Positions 17,889 to 25,000 of a stretch of DNA of 25,000 bases are shown piece after piece. Within the stretch, counting starts at the first letter, position 1; each line of letters begins with the position of its first letter. Both the position numbers and the translations under genes were made by a program. Under the pieces are notes generated by a model. That model did no database searches, had not been told where the DNA came from, and worked only from the letters and a program-made list of their open reading frames with translations. The stretch covers positions 1 through 25,000 of the forward strand of contig KV908423.1 in the NCBI GenBank assembly GCA_002005505.1, written 5' to 3'. The stretch is from Botryococcus braunii (taxonomy: Eukaryota; Chlorophyta; Trebouxiophyceae).

Positions 17889-17893
17889 CACTT
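17889..17893. repeat. Target-site duplication CACTT, left copy (element E)
   Basis: CACTT directly left of E's 5' LTR, repeated at 23512-23516 directly right of its 3' LTR. Intact C pol has it once (12680-12684). Confidence 0.95.
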
Positions 17894-18058
17894 TGTAGCG
17901 CGCCGGTAGGCAGACGGTGCCGGGGATCGGCCCCGCACGTGCCGGGCGGTACATTGGTACTGGGTGTAGCCTCATAGGCTCGCACTATATATGGTATGGT
18001 GCTCGGACCATACTAGCACTTTCGTCGGTGCAGGGCCATCCTTTCCAAGAATATTACA
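17894..18058 (+). repeat. 5' LTR of element E (165 bp)
   Basis: TGTAGCGCGCC...AATATTACA, identical by eye to 23347-23511. It contains TATATAT at 17986-17992, a plausible TATA box. Directly after it is a hairpin with a 7-bp perfect stem (GTATGGT/ACCATAC, 6-base loop, 17994-18013), which would lie near the transcript start. Confidence 0.95.
17986..17992 (+). promoter_or_regulatory. Probable TATA box in the 5' LTR of E
   Basis: TATATAT, 67 bases before the LTR end, leaving room for a short R/U5. It is the only TATA-like run in this LTR. Promoter use is inferred from sequence and position. Confidence 0.5.
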
Positions 18059-18061
18059 TTT

Positions 18062-18073
18062 TGGTGGCCCATA
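18062..18073 (+). other. Primer-binding site of element E
   Basis: TGGTGGCCCATA starts three bases after the LTR. TGG is the complement of the tRNA CCA end. It differs from the TGGTATCGGCGA used by A and C, so another tRNA should prime this element; I cannot assign it. Confidence 0.55.
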
Positions 18074-19077
18074 TCCAAGTCGGTGGATTTGCGATGTTGG
18101 TTGTTGATCCTGTTTGACGCTTAAGTGTGTCTTGCGGATGGTGTCGATGCTTCAGTGTGTCTTCGTTGTTGCCTGTCGTTCTATTTGGGTTGTTTCCCAC
18201 TAGATCGAAGGATCAACAACATCTTGGTATCTAGTTCATGGACTTTGGTTGGGAGAATCCATTCTTCGCACCCATATAAGTTCCGATGACGGGGATGGTT
18301 GTGGCCTGCGAGGGTCGACGCCGCGCTTGGTGTGTGGATCCAAGCCAGAAAGTACGGATTTTTTCTGTAATCTTTCTAATGGCGTTTGGCTCCGTCGTCT
18401 CCGTGGGGACGGTGGGGGAGGAAGATGGCACTTCACGATAGTGAGTGTACGCTTCCCCTCATTTGGTGTACTTTGGGTTGCTAACCCTTTGCAAATGTTA
18501 TCAACTTGCATTGCCTTGATGAAACTTTGGTGTTTCGAGCATATCGTTGGGATTTCGGTGGTAAAGTGTCAACTTTTCCGGATGCCGATCCTACACGGAT
18601 ATTACACGGATATGACGCGGTCTTGCTTTGTTGATTGACACCGAGTAGCATGGAACTGAAAAGCTTTCTCTTTTGAAAGGCTGTTTAGTGCTCGGCTGGA
18701 TTTGTGGCATCTTGTTGATTGAACACAAACTTTGCGTGGATGGTCGATTTGGTTCGGGGTTCCACGGCAATCGGGTTCTTCAATTAAGATTTTGTGCATT
18801 TATGGGGCTTTGGGAGCTGCCATAAATGTGGTTGAGCTTTACGTGGGGGTTTGGCTTCCATCATTGCCTCATGAAAGATTTGTCCTCTTGGGCTAGTCTG
18901 AAACCCGCTCTGCTTCACCTCACTATGCAAGTTGCCGGTGTGGCGTGCAATGAGCGATGTGGCGGGGGTGGTGAAGCTACCACATATGCTGAATCTTTGT
19001 AGGCGATGTGCTCAGGTGTCTCCAAGGAAAAGGAGAAGGTGGCTGAACGCGAGGAAGGGGAAATTCCTCGGGACCGG
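18074..19077 (+). other. Element E 5' internal region lacking capsid coding sequence
   Basis: About 1 kb rich in G and T on the plus strand where gag should be. I see no capsid motif and no long frame that resembles Gag; the longest (18249-18638) matches nothing I recognise. It contains an imperfect 20-bp direct repeat at 18116-18135 and 18146-18165 (GA.GCTT.AGTGTGTCTT). From about 19010 a short frame encodes a Lys/Glu-rich stretch, perhaps decayed Gag. It may be a deletion derivative filled with unrelated or captured sequence. Confidence 0.6.
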
Positions 19078-19340
19078 GGGACAAAGCATCCTGCCAGCAA
19101 CCACCTCCTACAGGAGGCATACGGCACTTGGCCAAGCTTCAAAAGAAGCATGGCCTAAGCCTGGACATGCGGGAGGCAACATGCAAGCTGGCTCGGGGAG
19201 TTTGCTTCAGATGCAACCCAGACCACTTTGTATTCGACTGCCCCGGCAAGAGGCCAAGAAGGGGTCTTCTGGCAAGAAGACAAGCCCGGGCACGGGACCT
19301 TCTTATGCTTGAAGGTGTGGGCCTTCGCTTGGCGATGTAA
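19078..19340 (+). pseudogene. gag: Element E Gag remnant: nucleocapsid zinc knuckle
   Basis: The only recognisable part of gag: about 87 codons with a knuckle CFRCNPDHFVFDC. Spacing is CX2CX3HX4C, one residue short of the canonical CX2CX4HX4C, and the usual Gly before His is Asp. Basic residues follow (KRPRR). It ends at TAA (19338-19340); a second stop, TGA (19353-19355), follows in the same frame before the protease frame. The gag and pol frames are again in phase, as in A, C and D. With no capsid domain this cannot build a particle. Confidence 0.75.
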
Positions 19341-19364
19341 GCCTTGCATGTTTGACGTCTATTC

Positions 19365-22300
19365 ATGCATTTGCTTGTCAAGAAGCCGTGTCACAGCTTG
19401 GTGTTTCCTGCCGAGGTGCAGGGGAGCAAGGCCACGGCGATGCTGGACTCGGGAGCTTCTTGCAATGTGGTCAGTGCAGACTTTGCTAAAGCCCTTCACT
19501 TGGAGATTGTGCCGCCGAAGGGGGATTCTTTAAGCATTAAGTTGGCTGACGGGAGAACTGTAAACCACATCGGATGTGCTGTCTTAGACAATGTCATCCA
19601 GGGGGTACAGTTTGCTAAGGTGTCGTGTCTTGTGCTAGACTTTGCCATGGATTGGAATGTGCTGTTGGGGACTCCCTGGTTAAAGACATTCCGTGCAAAT
19701 CTCATGTTTGAAGAGGACACCGTTAGGGGGTATACAAGAAAGAACAAGCCGTTCGTTTTGCGTTGCCCGCCTAAGGAGGAGAGGCCTTTGAAGGGTTCAG
19801 AAGTGGAGGATGTGCCTAGATTGGTTTTGTCTGCAGTGCAGGCTAGAAGGTTAAGCAGGAAGGGCTGCCAGTCCTTTCTGGCAATTGTAACCGATCTATC
19901 TACCGATCCGAATGTCTCCATTCCTTCTCCCAACTCTCCTGTTGTTGACATACTCAGTGAATTCCAAGATGTTTTCCCTGAAGATGTCCCGCACCTTCCG
20001 CCTGAGAGGCAAGGGGTTAGACACACTATACCCTTGAGCGATCCACATGCTCGTCCACCGTCTCGTCCGTTGTACCGGCTTTCACGCTGAGAGTATGATG
20101 AGGCGTTACGCCAGACAAAGCTATTGTTGGACAAAGGGTATATACAGCCGTCTACATCACCCTATGGTGCGCCCATTCTTTTTGTGCAAAAGAAGGATGG
20201 AATCCTCCGGATGGTCATTGATTACCGAGCTTTGAATCGACAGACGGTCAAGAACAGGTATCCGATGCCTCGTATCGATGAAACTCTTGATCAACTGCAG
20301 GGTTCTACAGTGTTCTCTAGTCTTGACCTCACGTCTGGCTATCACCAGATCCGGATCACAGATGAGGATATGCCAAAGACAGCTTTCAGAACACCCGCGG
20401 GGTTGTTCGAGTGGCGGGTTTTGCCATTTGGGCTGACTAATGCCCCGGCCACGTTTCAAACTGCCATGATTGCTATCTTTGCTCCTTACCTGCACAAGTT
20501 TGTGCTCGTGTACCTTGATGACATCCTCATCTACAGCAAGTCCATTGAAGAGCATAGGGAGCATCTCCGCAAAGTCCTTGAACTGTTGCGGCAGCATAAG
20601 TTGTATGCTAACCTAAAGAAGTGCTCTTTCGCCAAGGATGAGCTGGAGTACTTGGGCCATTTAGTCTCAGCAGATGGGATTAAAGTGGACCCACGTAAGG
20701 TGGCTTCAGTTGCTAATTGGAGCACACCGAAGAATGTTGGCGAGTTGCGGTCTTTCCTGGGGCTGGCAACTTACTTTCGCAAGTTTGTTCGCAATTTTGC
20801 AGCACTTGCATCGCCACTGTACAGACTCCTACGCCAAGGTGTGACCTGGGTATGGAGTGCTGGGTGTGTTCGGGCGTTTACCGAGATTAAACATGCCTTG
20901 ACACATGCACCTTGCTTAGCGTATCCTGACTTCTCAAAGCCGTTTGAGGTCCATTGCGATGCGTCTTTGGCAGGGTTGGGGGCCGTGTTGTACCAGGAGG
21001 GTCGCCCAGTTGCCTACGAGAGTCGTCGTTTGACTCCCGCTGAGGTTAACTATCCTACTAGGGAGCAAGAACTTCTCGCTGTGGTGCATGCATTGACAGT
21101 CTGGAGGTGCTACCTGGAGGGGGCCCCTGAGTTTCGTGTGGTCACGGACCACAAGGCTATCCCTTACTTGGACACTTTGCCTACTTTAAGTAGACGGCAA
21201 ACCAGGTGGGCCGAGTTCCTTTCGCGGTTCAATTTTCGCATGGACTATGCCCCAGGGACGTCCAATGTGGTGGCTGACGCTTTGAGTCGGCATCCGTCCG
21301 ACTACGAGGCTCCTTGTCCAATCATCAATGGCGTGGTGATTGGTGGGTGTTCGCACCCGGCGCACCGTTGTCTGCCAACGCTCTCTCTTTGTGCCTTGGT
21401 TGGTACTATCCGCTCTGCGGGGGAGGGGAGTGCCGCCGCCGGGGTTGCTCTATCTTGGAAGGACAAATTTGTCCAGGGTCTTCTCAAGACCCATGGTTCC
21501 AAGATAAGCAGAATGTTGAAGGTCTGCTAGACTTTAACGGCTTCCTTCTGAGGGAAGGGAAGGCCGTGGTTCCGGATGCTTTTGGGCTGCGAGCTCACAT
21601 CCTTAAGGAACTGCATGATAGCCCGTATGCTGGCCATCACGGAGTGAAGAAAACCTTGGCCTTGGTAAGGCGCCATTATTGGTGGCCTACCATGCTTGCT
21701 GACATCGAACGTTACGTGCTAACGTGCCACTTGTGTCAGAAGAACAAGGCTCGGAACACTTTGCCTGCGGGGTTGCTGCAACCTATAGAGTTGCCGCTGA
21801 ATCCTTGGCACACGGTGACTATGGATCTCATTACCCAACTGCCTAGAACAGGCAAGGGTCATGATGCCATTTTCGTCGTAGTGGATAAGCTGACCAAGAT
21901 GGTGCATCTTATGCCAACAACCACCAAAGCTACGGCTTAGTATACGGCTAAGCTGTACGTTGACAATGTGTGGAAGTTGCATGGTGTTCCCCAAGTGGTG
22001 GTATCTGATAGAGATAAGCTCTTCACCAGCCACTTTTCTAGAGCCTTGTGTCAATCCATTGGGACTCGACAAGCCATGTCGACAGCCTACCATCCGCAAA
22101 CGGATGGGCAGACTGAGCGAGTGAATCGAGTGCTCGAGGACATGCTACGCATGTATGTGGCCAAGTCCCAGGATGATTAGGATGAGAAGTTGGTCTGTGC
22201 AGAATTCGCGATCAATAATTGCGATCACGAATCCATGGGGTCCTCGCCCGTTCTTGCTGAACTACGGGTTTCAACCCCACCTGCCAGTCACGATTCTCCC

Positions 22301-22904
22301 CAACAGACGGGTACCTGGTGCGTCTGACTTTGTTCAGGGCATGCAACGCCTCATCAATGAGGCCAGGATGACCCATCGGGTGGCCACTGCGAGACAAGCG
22401 CAGTATGCCAACACCAAACGAAGGAAAGTTCAATTTGGTGTGGGGGACTGGGTCCGCCTCTCCTCAAAGAACCTTCGTTTCAAGGTGGGCACGCCCAAGC
22501 TCCTCCCGCGTTGGGTAGGGCCGTTCCAAGTGGTGAAACGTGTGGGTACCCAAGCTTATGAGCTTGACCTCCCAGCACGATGGCGGATTCATGATGTCTT
22601 TTATGTCTCCAACCTGGAACGCTACCGTCGGGATGGTTCGATGCAACCCCCACCACCGGCAGAGGTGCTGGAGGGGGAGGATGAGTAGGAGGTGGAAGCC
22701 TTAATGGACCACCGTCGTGTCAATTCACGTGGCCGTCCCAAGTATGAGTACCTTGTCCGCTGGACGGGTTCCTCGTCAGAGCATGACACCTGGGAAGAGG
22801 AACGGAATTTGGCAAATGCTCCCAATGTTGTAAAGGGATACTGGGACAAAGTCAACGCACGGGCACCAAGAGGCGGGGCACGTCGTCGTGGGAAGGTTGA
22901 CTAG
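19365..22904 (+). pseudogene. pol: Element E pol, broken: protease, RT, RNase H, integrase, chromodomain
   Basis: The full pol domain order is present but disabled. Protease is at 19365-20087 (LDSGAS, Asp codon 19446). TGA at 20088 replaces a Ser codon in RLSR(S)E. RT and RNase H run from 20091 to about 21480 (SLDL, YLDD at 20511-20522, VTDHK, ADALSR). A one-base loss near 21480 shifts to another frame. The integrase zinc finger and first Asp follow to 21937, then TAG at 21938 where C has Glu or Gln. The second Asp is at 22007 and the catalytic Glu near 22115. TAG at 22178 stands in place of Trp. A second shift near 22245 restores the first frame. GPF (near 22520) follows, then TAG at 22686 replaces the first aromatic Tyr of the chromodomain, which ends with TAG at 22902. 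The amino-acid sequence between breaks is well preserved, so decay is recent or the copy descends from a recently active lineage. Confidence 0.93.
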
Positions 22905-23334
22905 GGGAAACACAGCAGCACGAGCCTGTCAAGCTGCGTCACCGGGGGGTCGTGGTTTACCCATACGTTCGCGTGATCACAGAACGTCCCCTGACTTGGT
23001 GGCTAAGTGTCGTCCAGCCCCTGCCCCTACTATCCGCCCTGAAGTTAGCAACTTCACTGCTTCTTCGTGGGAATGTGTACACGTGGAGTGTACATCTGTT
23101 CACGCCGACGACTGCCCTTTGGGCCCCGTCACTGCGGGATTTTGGTCTAGGCGTACCATAGAGATACCTCAGGCAAGTGTACACCCAGGCTGGCAGTTGC
23201 GGCTGCGGTTTGGTGTCTGGAGGAGACTCACCGGCTCAATGTATAAGATATAGAAGTGTAGCAGTGACCTTCTATATGCCTCTGCCTGTGACTGTGGCTT
23301 GCTTCGGCAGGCCTCCCGGGAGCTCGGTCACCTA
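22905..23334 (+). other. 3' untranslated region of element E
   Basis: 430 bp without a recognisable gene. It contains a hairpin with a 7-bp perfect stem TGTACAC/GTGTACA around GTGGA (23076-23094). The remainder shows nothing I can name. Confidence 0.65.
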
Positions 23335-23346
23335 GGAGGGGGAGAA
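23335..23346 (+). other. Polypurine tract of element E
   Basis: GGAGGGGGAGAA directly before the 3' LTR. The preceding CCTA also precedes the tract in B and C, pointing to common descent of the families. Confidence 0.85.
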
Positions 23347-23511
23347 TGTAGCGCGCCGGTAGGCAGACGGTGCCGGGGATCGGCCCCGCACGTGCCGGGC
23401 GGTACATTGGTACTGGGTGTAGCCTCATAGGCTCGCACTATATATGGTATGGTGCTCGGACCATACTAGCACTTTCGTCGGTGCAGGGCCATCCTTTCCA
23501 AGAATATTACA
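23347..23511 (+). repeat. 3' LTR of element E (165 bp)
   Basis: Identical by eye to 17894-18058, including TATATAT (23439-23445) and the 7-bp stem hairpin (23447-23466). It is followed by CACTT. Confidence 0.95.
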
Positions 23512-23516
23512 CACTT
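23512..23516. repeat. Target-site duplication CACTT, right copy (element E)
   Basis: Repeats 17889-17893; the sequence after it continues D pol in phase. Confidence 0.95.
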
Positions 23517-24782
23517 CTTCATATTTGCATAGAGCTGATGCTCTCGAAGAAGCTCCAACACTTGCCGCAAATGCTGGCAATGCTCCTCTGGTGTCTTACT
23601 GTAGATGAGGATGTCATCTAAGTACACCAGGACAAACTTATGCAGATACGGCCGGAATATTGTATTCATTGCCGTCTGAAAAGTTGCCGGCGCGTTCGTC
23701 AATCCGAACGGCAAGACACGCCAGTGAAACAATCCGTCGGGTGTACGAAAGGCAGTCTTAGGTACATCCTCGTCGGATATCCGGATCTGATGGTACCCTG
23801 ATGTCAAGTCCAGACTTGTAAACAAGGTCGCACCTTGAAGCTGATCCAGTGCATCATCAATGCGTGGCATTGGGTACTTGTTCTTGACGGTGAGTTTGTT
23901 AAGTGCGCGATAGTCAATAACCATCCGCAAACCACCGTCCTTCTTCTGGACAAACAGGATCGGTGCACCGTAAGGAGAAGTCGAAGGTTCTATGAACTTC
24001 TCCTCTAGGAGCAGCTTCACCTGCCTCTCAGCTTCCATCACCTCCGAACGAGACAGTCGGTAGAAGGGTCGTGATGGAGGCTTCGCGTGTGGATCAATCA
24101 GAGGGATTGTGTGAGAAACCCCAGGACGGTCAGGGGGAAGCCCTGGCACGTCTTCAGGGAAGACATCTGCAAACTCTTGTAGCAAAGAGTGCACACTCAC
24201 AGGTACTTCCACAAGCGATGCTTCAGAAGACAGCAATTGCGTTACAGATGATAAGAACGTTTTACACCCCGCGCGCGCAAGACGCTTGGCATGTACCATC
24301 GTTATGACTAACTTCTTTACATCTGTACAATCAGAGTCAGTCATGACGATGTTGTCCTTACATCGTAACCGAAAGGGCTTACCCTTCCTAGTGTACCCAG
24401 TGACACATTTGTCATCGAAGTTCACACTTGCACGAGCTCTGGTCAACCATTGCTGCCCTAACAACACATCCCACTCACAGGAGTGAACATGCATCACTGT
24501 ACAAGTTACAGCAGCAAAACGGTAACCCTGGATCGTCACAGAGATTGTAACATGCCCAAGATGATCAACTTCCAGGCCATTGGCCATTTGCAACACTGCC
24601 TTCTCCGTGGGTGACTCTATTTGTAGACCAAGTCGATCCGCGAGCGCTGCACTGATGATGTTGCAGCTAGCTCCAGAGTCAGCCAATACCTGGCAGTGCA
24701 CGCCTTGCACCTGGCCACCAATAATCATAGTCAGCTTTTGCACCTCAGCATCTGGGTGGAAAGCATTAGCTATAATCTGCAT
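23512..24782 (-). pseudogene. pol: Element D pol, N-terminal piece (protease and most of RT)
   Basis: About 424 codons from the ATG at 24782, matching residues 1-424 of C pol with few changes (for example MIIGG for MIFGG, MVHAKR for MVQAKR, LLEEKF for LLEKKF). It contains the protease motif LADSGAS, RT SLDL and YLDD. The frame runs into element E just after KKC, so a translated product would have protease and a truncated RT ending in E-derived residues. It follows gag in the same frame after TGA and 14 sense codons, as in C. The upstream gag and promoter lie partly outside the window, so a Gag-protease-partial RT product is possible but unproven. Confidence 0.92.
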
Positions 24783-24824
24783 TGGACTTACATCAGCCCC
24801 CGCTTGGTCTGAAGGCCCATACCT

Positions 24825-25000
24825 TCAGGAAGCAGGTGCCTTGCCCTTGCCCTTGTCGTGGGCATCAGGCTTCTTGCAGAACTTAGCCGTGTGGCCCAGT
24901 TCCCCGCACTTGTAGCAGCGGCCTTCGCGCTTCATCCTCGCTGCATACGCGTTGGGCTGCGTGCCCGAAGGCCCAGCACCAGATCCATTCGAGCCCGGAG
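24825..25000 (-). CDS. gag: Element D Gag, C-terminal part (runs off the window)
   Basis: 58 codons and a TGA stop (24825-24827), same as the end of C Gag: the CCHC zinc knuckle CYKCGELGHTAKFC and the Lys-rich KGKGKAPAS tail. The beginning of the gene lies beyond 25000. Nothing visible here is broken. Since E and C interrupt only pol, D could still make Gag, which may matter for helping defective elements such as E. Confidence 0.88.
   Translation of the reverse strand, partial: PGSNGSGAGPSGTQPNAYAARMKREGRCYKCGELGHTAKFCKKPDAHDKGKGKAPAS

Larger units (their letters stand above)
15730..17893 (-). pseudogene. pol: Element D pol, central piece (RT end, RNase H, integrase, start of chromodomain)
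   Basis: About 721 codons matching residues 423-1143 of C pol, open throughout, with all RNase H and integrase catalytic motifs present (HTDAS, VTDHK, ADALSR; HX6H...CX2C; D, D, E triad). It differs from C by a handful of substitutions, for example in the RNase H-integrase linker and near the first integrase Asp, where D reads RTRDGHDA and C reads RTAEGHDA. Element E cuts it at 17893, after the KKC of the RT palm region, and element C at 15730 within the chromodomain. The surviving frame would start only from E's LTR sequence, so a functional product is unlikely. Confidence 0.92.
17894..23511 (+). mobile_element. Element E: defective chromovirus of a third family with identical LTRs
   Basis: 5618 bp with two 165-bp LTRs that I read as identical, a primer-binding site, a polypurine tract and a 5-bp target duplication, so the ends are complete and the insertion is very recent. 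Inside, the capsid-coding part of gag is missing and pol carries several premature stops and two frame changes. A recent insertion of a non-coding copy implies that its RNA was reverse transcribed and integrated by proteins of another element. It lies in D in the opposite orientation. Its pol is clearly related to family 2 but well diverged. Confidence 0.95.
8646..25000 (-). mobile_element. Element D: family-2 chromovirus interrupted by C and E
   Basis: Minus-strand element whose 3' LTR is at 8646-8834; its 5' end lies beyond the window. Its own sequence is 8646-9585, 15730-17893 and 23512-25000. The gaps are element C and element E, each flanked by a 5-bp duplication. Taken across both gaps, pol is colinear with C pol and keeps frame with no stop, so D was probably intact before being hit. 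Its 3' LTR is identical to both LTRs of C. It inserted into the 3' LTR of B in the opposite orientation. Confidence 0.92.

Noticed and set aside
17894..18120. 66-codon frame starting in the E LTR (also at 23370)
   Set aside because: It begins inside the LTR and reads through the primer-binding site, and the two copies diverge right after the LTR end.
20088..22688. Reassigned stop codons (UAG or UGA read as sense) explaining the breaks in E pol
   Set aside because: The stops stand at positions where relatives have Ser, Glu/Gln, Trp and Tyr, which no single reassignment fits, and intact elements end their pol with TAG. The accompanying frame changes also point to decay.

Overview
The window contains only retrotransposon sequence. 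It holds five Ty3/gypsy-type LTR retrotransposons of the chromodomain class (chromoviruses) stacked inside one another, and I see no host gene, tRNA, rRNA or CRISPR array. It therefore comes from a nuclear eukaryotic genome, probably a heterochromatic, repeat-rich stretch. Group I-like chromodomains and primer-binding sites starting TGGTATC, like the plant initiator-tRNA type, suggest the green lineage (alga, bryophyte or other early-diverging plant). I cannot name the organism and hold that lightly.

Three families are present. I use A to E for individual copies. Family 1 is A (minus strand, 1-7454, complete except for about 3 bases beyond the left edge; LTRs about 478 bp; separate gag, protease and RT-RNase H-integrase-chromodomain frames). 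Family 2 is B (plus, 3' part only, 7455-8645), C (minus, 9586-15729, complete with identical 189-bp LTRs and intact gag and pol) and D (minus, 8646 to beyond 25000, split by C and E). Family 3 is E (plus, 17894-23511, identical 165-bp LTRs but a broken pol and almost no gag).

Order of events read from the junctions: B is the oldest. A inserted into B's integrase coding region, just left of 7455. D inserted in the opposite orientation 27 bp into B's 3' LTR (8645/8646). C then inserted into D's chromodomain coding region, with the 5-bp duplication AGCGG on both sides, and E into D's reverse transcriptase region, with the duplication CACTT on both sides. Removing C and E makes D's pol continuous and in frame, which confirms the reading.

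Because D lies head-on to B, their 3' ends form a near-perfect 778-bp inverted repeat with a 162-bp spacer. Because C inserted 940 bp into D in the same orientation, 8646-9585 and 9586-10525 form a direct tandem repeat. In A, C and D, gag and the following protease frame are in the same reading frame, separated by one UGA stop. C looks capable of autonomous transposition. E looks like a defective copy mobilised by proteins supplied in trans.
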